The translations under genes and the position numbers were made by a program. The notes below the pieces were generated by a model. The model had not been told where the DNA came from. It did not search any database and worked only from the letters and a program-made list of their open reading frames with translations. This document shows, in pieces, positions 33,709-45,346 of a stretch of DNA of 64,000 nucleotides. The stretch is from Jaapia argillacea MUCL 33604 (lineage: Eukaryota > Basidiomycota > Agaricomycetes > Jaapiales > Jaapiaceae), in contig KL197709.1 of assembly GCA_000697665.1 (NCBI GenBank), positions 1,051,848 to 1,115,847 on the forward strand. Reading direction: 5' to 3'. Every line of letters begins with the position of its first letter. Position 1 is the first letter of the stretch.

Positions 33709-34910
33709 GATAGGCTACAGATCGAGAAATTGATACAGATGGTTGCAAAGCTGAGAGCTCAAGAGACGAGGAAATATTGGGCGGAAGGTATTATTGGTGA
33801 AGAAAATATATTGAAAGGCAAACCCTTTTATACTGAGGGGGTCTACATTTCAGCGACATGGACACTCTTTCAGATCACACATCCGGCGCACGCCACTCTA
33901 GCGTGTCACACACGAGGCGCCGCCAAACATGTAGGAGAGCGAAGAGGAGAAATGATTAACTGCAACGATGAAAGGACTACAGAAGCCAGCCTCGGAGAGG
34001 CGGAAGGAAAAGTCACGTGGTCGAGTGGCACACATCACCATAAATGTGAAGGGGATAAAGGAGATGGGTGTACTTGAGGCGACTCGGGTATAACCAGCAC
34101 TCGCGGAGTGGTTTTCTACAGCGATCAACCTTCCCGATCGTCACCTGAAAATCTTGTATGCCATGATTAGTCTCCCGAAGCGGAAGGTGTGCATTGCGCA
34201 AGTGGAGGGCATCCATATCGTTGAAAGCCTAACTCCAGGGAGAGAGACATCTGGCCTTGCTTCAGGAGGTAAGGGGATGGAAAGCGCTCCCTCCCATAAG
34301 GACGGCGACGCGAAGAGGTCCCCAGTGCTGAAGGGATGTGACTCCCTGCGAGATGCCTCGAGGCACCCTCGCGGAAGGCACGAGGCTGAAGCTGTGATAG
34401 CAGTAGTTAGGCGGTAATCCGGCGAAAGGGAGCTTACTTCCTCGGTGCGGCACGTGTGGCCTGGCGATCTGACGCTTACAGATATCACACCTCGAGGCGT
34501 AATCTCCATGATCAAGAATTAAGAATATCAGTCTACGGTGTGAGATGGGTCCAGAGATTCTCGGTCGAAGGCAGTCGGTCTGCGCCATGCGGAGGAGGAA
34601 ACGTCGGGACTGTGTACGGAGTGAAGCAGCAGCAACACACAGTCGACAAATTGATTGCTGCGAGAATAGAGACGTATATTGGTCCCAGTAGCGTACACGC
34701 CTCAAAGTTCCAGATCAGCCAAAACGAACAGCGGAAGAAACGTACGCACTCACCTTACCTCCCACATCAATTACGAATACACAAACCAGCGAACGCGCTC
34801 GCAGCCTCAGGTCAACTAGCACCCATCACCACATCACAATCACTCTCCCCGCCCCTCCATCGATCTCCCCTACGCACTGTACGAAGCTGTGGCTGGGCGT
34901 AGGTTCATAG
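33709..34910. other. Long intergenic region upstream of the HMG gene
   Basis: About 1.2 kb. Open frames of 80-150 codons occur on both strands between 34140 and 34700 but overlap in several frames and resemble nothing I recognise. A TATA-like ttttatactg near 33826 fits the HMG-gene promoter. A long regulatory upstream region is plausible for such a factor. Confidence 0.35.
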
Positions 34911-36185
34911 CTAGCCAATGGTGATCCATCTCGACTCCCCAGCAGCTTTCTTCACTCTGTTCATTACCGCAAGACCCTCTCTCTCCTCCTTGATTTCCTC
35001 AATCAAGATCAAGGATACTCCCTCCTTTTCTAAGGTGAGTAAGCCATCGAACAGACGTTGCGCTGTGACGGCAGGATCTTGAATCGGACCCAGGGGGTGG
35101 TAGGACCACTCTATACCGGGTGTGACCAGGGCGATGTCGACAAGTGGTGAATCGGAGGGGGTGAGAAGTCCAATTTTGATAGATGGGGAGGTTTTTTCGT
35201 GCGCAAGTGAGGCGAAGAACGAAGAGGCCGATTCCGAGGTATTGGGCGAGGGTGATGACGTCCGGAGTAACGTTACAGGTACTGAAGGCGAATAGTGCCT
35301 ATATTTCATGCCAGGCGTAGTGGGGGTCACCTCCATAGCCTCGTCCTGATAGTCCCGCCGATGAACAAGCACCTTCGGTCTCCTCTCCCCATTCTTCATC
35401 TCCTCTGCAATAACCGCCTCAATATCCTCCACCGTAACGCCCCCAGGCCTCAACACCCTCAAGTTCCCGTCCTCGTGCAGCCCATCCACAACTGTACTCT
35501 CCAACCCTACCCCACATGCACCCCCATCCAGAATCACCTCCAACTTCCCGCCTAAATCTCGCAAAACGTGTTCTGCTCTGGTCGGGCTCGGTTTCCCCGA
35601 CGAGTTGGCACTGGGTGCGGCGAGAGGGACATTGGCCACGGCGATCAGAGCTCGAGCGACAGGATGGGATGGCATCCGAATGGCCACGGTTGGCTGGTGA
35701 GCGGTGATGATCCCTGGGACGATTGCAGGGTCCGATGGGAACAACAACGTCAATGGTCCCGGCCAAAATCGCTTTATCAAGAGTTCATACACTCTGGATA
35801 GCGTATATCCCTCTGGTAGGAGACTATGCAGCATACCGAAGGAAGAGACATGAACGATCAATGGATTATCAGGCGGACGGCCTTTGGTGGAGAAGATTCG
35901 AGAGGCAGCTGTTGTGTTTAGGGCTAACGCACCGAGTCCGTAGACAGTTTCTGTAGGAAAGGCTACAACTTGTTTGAGATCTACGAGGTGATCAGCGGCA
36001 GTTTTCAACGCCTCTAATGTTTCTGGGGAACTAACGACCGGAAGGTCGGTGGAAGGGGGGAAAGAGATTGATGCCGGGTCGCAGATTAGGACGCGGGTAG
36101 TCAGTGTCATCGCAACTGGGAGAACGTTGAATGGTCGTCTCCGAAGGATGCGGCGAACAGTTATCATGCAATCGAGGGGGTGCAA
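34911..36185 (-). CDS. SUA5: Threonylcarbamoyl-AMP synthase Sua5 (YrdC family)
   Basis: A single intronless frame of 424 residues, close to yeast Sua5. The YrdC domain has VVAFPTETVYGLGALAL, the KGRPPDNPL motif (KRxxxNP-type) and LAAPSANSSGKPSPT, ending near VLRPGGVT. The C-terminal Sua5 domain runs through PGMKYRHYSPSVPV to VMNRVKKAA. The enzyme makes threonylcarbamoyl-AMP from threonine, bicarbonate and ATP for t6A37 of ANN-decoding tRNAs. The first 25 residues are arginine-rich and lack acidic residues except D5 (VRRILRRRPFNVLPV), as in a mitochondrial presequence, and a second in-frame ATG at 36110 would give a cytosolic form. Confidence 0.95.
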   Translation of the reverse strand: MHPLDCMITVRRILRRRPFNVLPVAMTLTTRVLICDPASISFPPSTDLPVVSSPETLEALKTAADHLVDLKQVVAFPTETVYGLGALALNTTAASRIFSTKGRPPDNPLIVHVSSFGMLHSLLPEGYTLSRVYELLIKRFWPGPLTLLFPSDPAIVPGIITAHQPTVAIRMPSHPVARALIAVANVPLAAPSANSSGKPSPTRAEHVLRDLGGKLEVILDGGACGVGLESTVVDGLHEDGNLRVLRPGGVTVEDIEAVIAEEMKNGERRPKVLVHRRDYQDEAMEVTPTTPGMKYRHYSPSVPVTLLRTSSPSPNTSESASSFFASLAHEKTSPSIKIGLLTPSDSPLVDIALVTPGIEWSYHPLGPIQDPAVTAQRLFDGLLTLEKEGVSLILIEEIKEEREGLAVMNRVKKAAGESRWITIG

Positions 36186-36605
36186 CAGTACGAGTCAGAG
36201 TTTTATATGTCTTGGTGAAATTGTGGACGTCGGCAACAACCGAGATATCGGCATCGTCTCACGTCTCATATGCCAAAGCACAAGTCAAAGCCAGGTCAAA
36301 GCGCATAAAACCTTAGATTGCGTCGGAAGAGGCCGCACAATGTGAAGGAGAGCACACAACAATTATGATGATGATAGTGGAATGACAAGGCTACTGGTTG
36401 CAAGATGATACGTACTTTTGTCAACTTCCCTGTCAACAGACACGCTAGCACCAGGTCCACTTTTCGAAACAAAAACAGGCTCACTTCCGCAACGGCTCTC
36501 ACAATATCAACCGCGACGAGGGCTGGATGATGAGTGCATAATAACACCGGCCCAAAACAAGACAGGAATGAAATAGACACATTTACTCGCAAACTTGACC
36601 TCGGA
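36186..36605. other. Sua5 promoter / U1-C 3' region
   Basis: 420 bp between two minus-strand genes. No additional gene recognised. Confidence 0.5.
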
Positions 36606-37548
36606 TTACCTTCCACCCCCCATCATTCTCAGTCGATCGGGGTGGATACCTCCAGGTCCGAGAGCAGGAGGTGGACCGCTTTGTGTTGGAGGAGGTCCAT
36701 TGAATGGAGGTTGACCGAAGCCGCTAGGCGGACCTTGACCTGGAGGAGGTGATTGGAAGTTGGGGGGAGGGAAGGGAGGACCGCCGGGGGGCCCACCAGG
36801 CGGACCTTGGTTGCCTGGAGGGAAGGGAGGCGGACCTGCAATATCACTTGCAATCAGCTGGCGTAGGAATATGCGCTCGTAAAGATGACTCACCCCCTGG
36901 AAATCCGCCACCAGGAGGGCCAGGAGGCCCACCCATGCCTGGCGGAGGCATGCCTGGGAAAGGAGGCCCACCTGGGAGGCCGCCCATCATTCCTGGGGGA
37001 GGGAATCCTGGACCTGTAGCAATGCATCAGTCGATGCAATCCGAAGAGCAAACCAAGTAACTAACCTCCAAACGGAGGAGGCGGTCCACCAAAGCCAAAG
37101 GGAGGCTGACTGAAAGGAGGAGGTCCACCGAAGCCAGGTCCTGGAGGCCCTAGATGCTGAGGGCCAAACCCAAAGCCACCTGGCGGAGGGCCACCACTCG
37201 ACTCGTAAGCAGCAGTAATCTGATCAATAATGTTTTGCGCCTTGTCGTGGCCGAGTGCTGAAACCTCATGTTAGCAACAGTGATAACCCAGCGCACCACA
37301 AGGAACATACATGCATAGTAATCCCGCACGTTCGCCAAATGATTCCTTCCGTTGTTGTGAGCTTTCCGTACTAGACGTAAAAAAGTCAGTCGGAAACACG
37401 AAAGCGCGAGATTCGCTGGGCAAACAACGCATACCTGACGCGGAGTCGTGGGTCAGAAACACATCGCAGTAGTCACAGTAATGTTTCTAGATCATGCAGG
37501 CTTCAGCAACGGTTCCTGCAGCAAGGGATGAAGCGCACTCACCGGCAT
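36606..37548 (-). CDS. U1 snRNP protein C (U1-C/Yhc1)
   Basis: Six exons (37543-37548, 37435-37486, 37311-37370, 37066-37257, 36894-37013, 36606-36835), 219 residues. The first exon holds only MP. The N-terminal U1-type C2H2 zinc finger reads KHYCDYCDVFLTHDS then RKAHNNGRNHLANV, with both cysteines and both histidines in place, followed by DYYASLGHDKAQNIID. The rest is a low-complexity proline/glycine/methionine tail typical of U1-C. The protein stabilises pairing of U1 snRNA with the 5' splice site. It is divergent from the MFS gene starting at 37940. Confidence 0.95.
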
Positions 37549-37910
37549 GGTCGTCGTCACCAGCACAGTCGTGATAGAGGTCTAGTCCGCCAGCATGACA
37601 TCAATGCGAAATTTTGCCACCGCTGAGTCGGAGATGCGAAAAATCGGCCATTGCCGAGTCCCGACTGGGTCGTTCGGGTGGCAGTAGGTGGCGGTGCCAT
37701 GTGTCGATCCAAGACCACCAAGCGTTCTCATTTTACACCGTCTGGATTGCTTTGTGTACGGCAACGGAGGCCAAAATTACAAGATCTACGAGATATGAGC
37801 CACATTTGCTCCGTTCTTGTTTATCAGGACTCGAGGCTCGGCACCATCGTTTTCCATAAAACACAAGGATGAAGCGACGACACCACTCACGTAGTAACAC
37901 TCAAACATCA

Positions 37911-37917
37911 TATAAAT
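37911..37917 (+). promoter_or_regulatory. TATA-like box of the MFS gene at 37940
   Basis: TATAAAT lies 29 bp upstream of the ATG, inside the 391-bp divergent region shared with U1-C. If used, the 5' leader would be very short. Confidence 0.35.
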
Positions 37918-37939
37918 ACTCTCTGCTGGTCGCTCCAAA

Positions 37940-40258
37940 ATGCTAGAACGCCTAGCAATGCTACATTCGAGCACATCCAGCTCAAACTCGTCTACGACTG
38001 TCGTTCATGAGATTGGGTCTCATGGAGGGTCACCGCTTCGCCTTGACCATTTCCATTCCCTCTCACTGGACGCTCTCCATTCAAACTCGGCTTCTCCTGA
38101 TCCTAATGACTTGATGAAATACAAGATAGTCACGAGACTAGAGCCTGAGGATGACCCAAAGAACTTTTCGACGTTCAGAAAATGGGTGATTGTGCTCATT
38201 GTCAGCTCATCTGCTCTATGTGTCACCTGTGGATCTGGAGTGGTGCGTACTTTTTGTGTCGTTGTTGAAAAAATTGGCCATCTAATTTACACTCTACAGG
38301 CACCTTTTACGGAGAAAGGGATACAACGATCCTTTGACATCTCCCCGATCGTCTCCATCCTGAGTATCAGCCTCTTCTCGGAAGGTCTAGCCATTGGTCC
38401 TCTGCTGCTAGGTCAGCATGCCTTTCATTTCGCACGGTAGTTGTGTCTCACCATTTCCCTAGGCCCTATTTCCGAGTTTTATGGCCGTAATGCTGTTTAT
38501 TACGCTTCCTATTCAATTTTCTGGCTTTCCACTTTCCCCGTCGCCTTTGCGCCAAATGCAGGTATGCTATTCTCCGTGCTTGTCTCCTGCTTATCAACTG
38601 CTTATATCAAATTATTTTTTGTCCCTGTTCTGAAAGCTGTCCATTTCATTTTTCGTTTCCTGTGTGGCTTCGCCGGCTCAGCTTTCCTCAGCGTTGCGGG
38701 CGGTACTATCAGCGACCTCTTCGCAGACGAGACCTTAGCCAAGTACGTCCAACATCTATCTTTACTCCTCATCATCTCATCTTCCCATCTCCTGTCAAGC
38801 CCGATGGCCGTGTACACCCTCTGCCCTTTCATCGGCCCCGTTCTGGGCCCAGCTATTAGTGGGTATGCATCTCTGATATCTTTAGTACCTTCGCACCACG
38901 TCCGCCTAAACTTTTCATCTCATTCAGTTTGATCAACCAAGTTCGTGTTGATTTTATTCGCTTTGGCGGACGCTCTCTGCCTGTACCCGAATTTTGCCCT
39001 GCTGACCTCACTCGCTTGAACAGCATCTACCGTGGAGGTGGACGTATTATGTACAGCTCATCTGGGAGTTTGTGCAACTTGTGGCATTGCTTTTGGTGAG
39101 TAACTTTCACTTCTTAGAGCTCTGCAGTGTGATGTCTTTTGCTTACGGTTGATTGTGACGGATAGTTCGTACCTGAAACATTTGTGCCGATCATCTTGAA
39201 GAGAAAGGCAAAGGCACTTCGGAAGCGAACAGGTAACCCTATCTTCGATGCCGCGGGCTCGGAGGAGGGGAATATCTTCGAGGCAATCGTTCACAGTTGC
39301 ATCAAACCTTTCCGTGCGTCATTTCCCATAATCTCCCTCTCGACAAAAGCGGCTCATCAAATTCACACCTAGATATCTTGGTGTGCGAGCCGATGGTTCT
39401 TCTCCTCGATTTATGGTACGCCTTGTGCTATCATTACATCGTGCCCAAAATAGTTAAGACTTCACTTTTTAGGGATTCGTTGGTACTCGGTATCCTCTAT
39501 CTCACATTCCAGGCCTTTCCAATCATATTCGAGACTGGCCATGGATATAACATGCAATCGACGGGATTTACATTTTTAGCTTTCGGGTTTGGGATGTTCC
39601 TCGCGTTGACGACGCAGCCGTTTTGGAATTGGTGGGTTCACCGTATCGGTTGCGCGGAGGAAATTGCTGACACTTATCTTGATCAAATTCGCAGGTTGTA
39701 CCGCCGGCAGCAAGCACATTATGGTGGCAAGCCTCCGCCAGAGAGTCGTCTAGAGATGGGAAAAGTGGGCGGCATACTTATCCCTATCTGTGAGTATTTC
39801 TTCTCTTCCTCCGGCATCACCTTCGACCTACTATCTCATCCACCTCTTCATAGCCCTTCTCATGATGGCTCTCACCGCCTCACCTCACATCACTCCTATC
39901 CTCCCGATCGTAGCATCAGTCCCCTTCGGGGCAGGTATTGCGTTCCTGTTTACGTCTACGTTTACCTATCTCGTAGCAGCCTATCGGCCACTGGCAGCGT
40001 CCGTCCTCGCTAGCAACGCATTTTTGCGGTTGACATTCGCGGCTGCATTCCCGTTGTTTGCCGGACAGATGTTTCGGGCCCTTGGAAGTGAGGGTGCTAT
40101 AGGTTTATTAGCTGGTCTTACGGCCTTGGCCGCTCCACTTCCGTGAGTTACCCAGTATCGTACCTTCCCAAGAGTTATGTGTTGACTTGCGACTAGGTTC
40201 ATATTTGCCAAAATGGGAGAACGATTGAGAATGAAGTCAAAATTTGCAGTCCAGTGAG
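37940..40258 (+). CDS. MFS transporter, drug:H+ antiporter-1 (Flr1/polyamine type)
   Basis: A multi-exon gene with a hydrophilic N-terminus (about 80 residues) ending DPKNFSTFRKWVIVLIVSS, the usual helix-1 entry of fungal DHA1 transporters (DPxNW-like). Then GPISEFYGRNAVYYASY (motif A region), FIFRFLCGFAGSAFLSVAGGTISDLF, PFIGPVLGPAISG (antiporter motif C), LPWRWTYYVQLIWEF, VPETFVPIILKRKAK, and the C-terminal helices up to MGERLRMKSKFAVQ. Twelve helices are expected in the plasma membrane, exporting drugs or polyamines by proton exchange. The exons around 39380-39480 are not fully settled. Introns seem somewhat degenerate in places, so correctness of the middle part is only moderate. Confidence 0.8.
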
Positions 40259-40550
40259 GGACATAATGCTCTCTTCCCTCACTCCCCTCAGTACTTCGAT
40301 AGATTTGACCGAACTGGAGTACGCGCCTCCTAGAATGGTGCGGACCTCCTAGAATACTTAGCCGTAGATATTATACATAGACCATTAGACGTATCGCCAC
40401 TCCTAGACCTGTATCTATCACACATTTCTGTCCCTTTCTTGTTACTACTAGTACCATACGCTTATACGCTTATAGCGGGAACTAGACTTGACTTTTGTTC
40501 GCTCTGTTTGACATGAGGTGTCGCGGACTTGCCGTGTATAGTAAAGCCAC

Positions 40551-40562
40551 AAACCCTAACCC
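40551..40562 (+). promoter_or_regulatory. Telomere-like motif (telo-box) upstream of LSm3
   Basis: The sequence aaaccctaaccc, close to two telomeric units, lies 50-60 bp before the LSm3 ATG. Such motifs occur in promoters of ribosome and RNA-processing genes in several eukaryotes. Use here is inferred from position only. Confidence 0.35.
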
Positions 40563-40611
40563 AATCGAATTCCTTGTTCATCTCCTTTCACTCTCAAATA
40601 ATCAATCAACG

Positions 40612-41039
40612 ATGGATGTTGCATCTACTGGAATCCAGGAGCCCTTCGACCTTATCCGTTTATCGCTGAGCGAGCGTGTATTTGTCAAACTGCGAGGAGA
40701 TCGAGAGCTGAGTGGAGTCCTCCACGTACATCATATTTTCTTCCACTTCAACACTTCATGGGGCTCACCGTAAACTGACATCAGGCCTACGATGGACACA
40801 TGAACCTCATCCTTTCCGATGTCGAGGAGACGATAATGATCGTAGAAGGGGAGGGAGAGGCAGCTGGAAGGGTGAATGTGGCGAAGCGGAAGATGGAAAT
40901 GCTCTTCGTTCGAGGGGATGGTGTCATTTTGGTGCGTCGCTCGTATTCTGCTCGCTACTCCTCATCCTCCTCTGTCATCGTACCTTAGACGCTGTATCTG
41001 ACCACTCCCCGTCAGATCTCTCCCCCGGCTCGTACATGA
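40612..41039 (+). CDS. LSM3: U6 snRNA-associated Sm-like protein LSm3
   Basis: Three exons (40612-40725, 40785-40931, 41016-41039), 94 residues. Sm1 motif: [33 protein letters not shown] split over exons 1 and 2; Sm2 motif: [13 protein letters not shown]. The C-terminal exon encodes only ISPPART. LSm3 is a subunit of the LSm2-8 ring on U6 snRNA and of the cytoplasmic LSm1-7 mRNA decay ring. The family assignment is strong because length, motif spacing and the C-terminal PPxRT agree. Confidence 0.93.
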
Positions 41040-41275
41040 TCGCCCCTCCCATCAGTAGTCCTGTTTGCTGCCAAGAAGCAATCATCCACTGGCAGCATGG
41101 TTCAGCCCGCCAATATATTTTTCGGCGAGTCTTAGTCTCACATCCCTGTATAAAAGTGCTTTCTTGTCACGACGTTTACGGTTCTTGAATGACTTCATTC
41201 GCACTCTCAATGTTTCTACTCTCGATCGAACAGGACGTCTTACACGACAATGACACACCATATCACAACAAGGTC

Positions 41276-43719
41276 CTACTCGTCATCCGTAGACTCTTCT
41301 GAAGAACCTCCATCGTCATTTACAGCTTGGGTTTGAGTTTGATTTGCCTGCATAGTAGCCTGCAGAACGGTTTCCAACGCCGCTTGCATGCTCGGTTCCA
41401 AATCCTCAGTGTCTGCAACAGTCTCGGCACTGGTCGTTTTTCTCTTCTGCCTTGAAGCAGGCGGGGGTGGGAGCTCCGCCTTCTTCTCCCGTAAGATGTC
41501 CATGATCTCTGAGCGACCGGTGACGAACTAGTTAGCGTAGCAGGAGGAACTGGTAAAATATTAAGACGCACCCGCATGAGTCATGTCTTCATATCCTTTC
41601 ACACTCTTTTTGAGAGTCATCCACCGCCGCTGGAGGACGTGTGCACTCCATAAGTTCCAGCTTTCGTCCGGGAGGAGCTTCCAATCGATCTCCGTGTCAT
41701 CCCTGACATTCAACGAGTCAACTCTGCACACAACACAAGATCAGATTCCATCAAGATCTGAATACTGCAGAGACGTACTTGTGCACCAGGACATGGGCAT
41801 CGGTCTGGCTCCATCGAGGCTTCTCTCCTTCATTCTTGAAAGTCTTGCTGAGAGCGTCCAGCCACTTAATCCTACACTGCTGTCGATTTCTTCTGTTGCC
41901 CATCTTCTGAGCGACGAGACCCCAAAAGACATCGTTGTCCATATCTTTGCCTTGGTGGAGGGTCATGGATGTGACAATCTGCGTCAACTCGGCTTCTTCA
42001 TCCCGAGACCATTGGCCTGCATAATTTCGGCTGAGTTCCGAAACGGGACGCAACGCAAGAGGTGCACAAATACCTGAAACTCGAACATCTCGGTGGACTA
42101 GATGATTTCTATATCGATCTCGACAATCCGACGCCGCCCTTCCAACTTGGGTGGCTACTTTCTCCCATTGTTGACCAAGTTGCGCAACTACCCTGAAGGT
42201 CGCAACGGTAGCACAGCGATGATCAGACAGCTGCAACGAGATAGGAACGAAAGAGATACCACTGACTCGCTGAGCCTTTCATCCTCTGAGGGTGTCCAAG
42301 CACCTTGTTCTCTGAGAGGATGGTGTTTCCTTCTGACGTGGTGATACACAGCTGTGATGGGTCGAAGTGGGACCGATGCGGCTATGGATAAGAGCTGCAT
42401 GTGAGTTTTGAAGTGAAACAACGCAGTGTGACCGTACTGATGTCGGACCAGAAGGCTTGATCTTTCTTATCGTTTCTAGAGAATATGAGTTCTTGAATTT
42501 GTTCGGGGGTCAGGCCATGGCCCTGTGAGAATGGCTAATGATTGAGGATCGTTGCGAGAGTGATCACTCTTACCATGCGGTACCGTTCGATGGCGGCTTT
42601 CAGCTGCTCCTCTTCAATCGCCGAAAATTTCCCCTTTTTGTAGACCAGCCCTATTCATATATAGTGAAAATAAGTTGAACCCTAGATTATGGAGTCCATA
42701 CCCTCTTTCTTTACCATGTCCGCGAGTTTACTCGCGTTCATCCATTTAGTGGCTAATAGGTGGGCATGTCCCGCGTTTTCCGGTTGGTCGGGGACCAAAA
42801 AGCTACGGTCAAGAGCTCTGTTGCCATTGTTCTGGAGTGTACCTGTGGCGCTACTTCCACTTGCGCTCGGTGCCCCTTCGGATCGGCTGAGAATAGCGCT
42901 TGCAGTAACGGGTTTTTTCTTTCCGTTGCGAGGGCGACTGGGTCCAGCAGTCGGTGGCGGAGAGGCAGAGGCGATGGATGGGATAGATTGGCCTATCCCC
43001 GTGGCAGCTGCAGCGTCGTTTAAAGTCTTCAAAACGCTGGCGATCTTTGATAGGTCGAGGTCCTGGAGAGCACGGAGAATGTCCTCGGAGGAACCAAATG
43101 TAAGTTCGGGTGGGAGGGGTAGGCTTCCAGGAGGGCCAGGAAAGAAGTGGAGATTAGGAGTAGGGTGAGGGAAGGCGAATTGTCCGTTGGGGTGGTGTGG
43201 CGGAGGGTAAGGGGAGAACTGAGGAGGAGGGTAGGGGAGGTATTGTGGTGGATGGTCGGCGTAAAAATGATTAGGGGGAGGAGGGTACATGAGTGGAGGA
43301 CTTTGCCCCATACCATCGTGGGCAAAGGGTGGCCCGGATGGATGACTTTCATGAACATATGATGAAGGCTGTGACGGGGATATGGGAACGGCTGACGACC
43401 CCGCGTGAGTATCGGCCCTCTGCTTCCCCTTGTCCTTCTTCTTCTTTTTTGGTTTAGGGTTTTGGACAGCGCCGTCGTTCGTCGTATCACCTTGTGCAAG
43501 GTCGACTACGGTGTGTGACGGCACTTCTTCGGCAGGGTGATTCCTCTTCTTTTTCTTCTCCTGCACTGGTGTTGCCTGGTCGCCATCTTGCTCCCTGACG
43601 CGTTTTTTAGACTTTTTCTTGGACGAGCTCGTGTCATTCGAAACGACAGTCGAGAAAACACTATTGGTCTGCCCGATAGCATTCTTGATAGCCTGTTGCT
43701 CGTTGGTGGTCAGAGCCAT
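41276..43719 (-). CDS. Myb/SANT DNA-binding protein, Reb1/TTF1-like
   Basis: A multi-exon gene from ATG 43719 to TAG at 41276. The N-terminus (to about residue 340) is disordered with lysine-rich KKKKRN and PKPKKKKKDKGK signals and a proline/tyrosine-rich stretch. Then LLATKWMNASKLADMVKKEG, GLVYKKGKFSAIEEEQLKAA, and Myb repeats REQGAWTPSEDERLSE...DCRDRYRNH and WSRDEEAELTQIV...NRQQCRIKW, followed by KSVKGYEDM and an acidic tail ending SSEESTDDE. The repeat order is that of fungal Reb1/Nsi1 and animal TTF1, which bind rDNA terminators, stop RNA polymerase I and block replication forks, and act as general regulators. It converges with LSm3 (236 bp between stops). Confidence 0.85.
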
Positions 43720-44247
43720 TTGCTACAGGTGGGGATGCCTGCGCTCTTTAGGGCTGGTCAAAGTGAAGATGAGGGCAAGTCGTTTGGCGTTTTTGTGACG
43801 ACTGATGTGCAAGCGGCATTTCCCGAGATCCTCTGCCAGGACTTACTTCAATCTTCACCCCCGCCTTCGTCGTCCCGAGTCTCCCACTCCTCTATCCATC
43901 ATCGTGACAGTCATCATATCACGTCAAATCTTGTTCTCTCGGTCCTGTCACTGCCCCCGCAAAGATGCGATCAGGCACTTTCCGGCTCAAAACTTGATCC
44001 TGGCGTGCATAGGTCCTTTTATCCGCCCACACAATGATTTGGTGGTGCAGCTTGAGACGGCTCAAACCAGGAGATATCGTTGTGCTATTTTTATTGCTGT
44101 AAAGGGCACCCCCTCTCCATCCGCACAGCCTTGCAGCTCGCGGTGCAACTACTCTGTGGCCTGATGGCTACCTCTCATAAGTTCGGGCTTGGATGGCTGG
44201 TGGTCTTCCTCCACAGTCATATCCCCCAACGTTACTGACACGGGCCC
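43720..44247. promoter_or_regulatory. Divergent region, Reb1-like / seven-helix protein A
   Basis: 528 bp between the starts of head-to-head genes. No other gene recognised. Confidence 0.4.
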
Positions 44248-45346
44248 ATGTTCGAATCACGTCTCGCGACACACGAGCCCATGGGCTCGAGGAACGCCTC
44301 CACAGTGACGTTTGTCATGTCGGAAAATAATGTTGGTCTTGTGTGTCCATCGCTCGTCGACGTCACTCCAACTGATCTCGTTCTCAGGATCCCCCATTAC
44401 TGAGCCCTTCCATGGTGCTCGTTGGCCTCCTCACTCTAGAATGGAGTATCGTGACAGTGCTCTGGGTCCCTGTGCGGGTATTTGCGGCCCCTGCCGTCAA
44501 ACCGCTGTACAGAATAAGCTACATGCTGATCGTCGCCTCGGGGGTCTGTTATCTGGCGTCTTCAGCCATGACCTTTGCGATGACTATTTTACTGGACCCT
44601 GGTTGGTCCTCTCAGTTCGTGATCATGTCAAATTGTGCAGTGAGTGTCAATGGAATTTCTCTGCCATCTTCCAGGCTACATTCATATCATGGCTGATTTC
44701 CCGCCTTCGACCAGAACGGAGCCTATAACCTCGGGTCGTCTGCTCTACTTTACGTCTTATTTTCCATGCTGCATCAGGGAGTGAGGTTCTCCCTCCACCA
44801 CCGGAACCCTCCTGGTTTGATTTGGAATCGGTCCTTGATATTATCAGCCGTTCTACTCCTCTTTCTGTTGGGTTCGATCCCATTTATCATCTCCCTCTAC
44901 GCCAACCTCAGTGGACATCAGGGCGCTACTCTGAGAGGTGCGCCTACTCGTGGCCCTTCTTTTCAATGGAAGCAGATCTAACGCACCTACCACAGATTCA
45001 GCTTCGATAATGTATATCATCTATTTGTGCTTCCGAGTCTTTGTGCAAATATATCTACTGGTCTTGAGTTGGGTGGCGAGGAAGGGCGGCATGAATGTTA
45101 GGACTCCTCTTTGGATGTTCGTTGCGTTTATACTGACCCCGTTCATTGCGTCAGACTCCGTTTGGTTTGCCGACCTTCTATGCCCCAATGCTGCTCGTTA
45201 CCTCGGTCATCATGGCCTTCGCTGGTGCCTTCCTCGCGGAAGGACCTATTTCTATCACGAATATCCAACGGTTGGATACGACTTTTCGCGTTTTCCAGGG
45301 CATCCCAGAGTTTATTGCGTACATCACTGTATTCTGGTTGTGCTAA
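44248..45346 (+). CDS. Seven-helix membrane protein of unknown function (copy A)
   Basis: Five exons (44248-44331, 44388-44639, 44715-44937, 44996-45096, 45155-45346), 283 residues. After a 28-residue N-terminus with an Asn-Ala-Ser site and ending SENN, the exon junction gives DPPLLS. Seven hydrophobic segments follow: MVLVGLLTLEWSIVTVLWV, ISYMLIVASGVCYLASSAM, SSALLYVLFSML, SLILSAVLLLFLLGSIPFII, IMYIIYLCFRVFVQIYLLVL, FYAPMLLVTSVIMAFAGAF and IPEFIAYITVFWLC. The layout (glycosylatable N-terminus, seven helices) is like a G-protein-coupled receptor, but I recognise no named family. Exon order and several motifs are shared with the next gene, so this is one of a tandem pair. Start codon is provisional. 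Confidence 0.65.

Noticed and set aside
34140-34705. Overlapping open frames on both strands taken for a gene
   Set aside because: No family similarity, no splice logic, and several frames are open at once, as expected from local base composition.
36640-37240. Repetitive ggaggtggt-like pattern considered as a satellite or CRISPR-like array
   Set aside because: The periodicity comes from the proline/glycine codons of the U1-C tail, interrupted by normal introns; no regular spacer structure exists.
44221-44300. Possible tRNA gene because of a gttcgaatc B-box-like word
   Set aside because: The bases around it do not form a T-arm or acceptor stem, and the segment reads well as the first exon of the seven-helix gene A.
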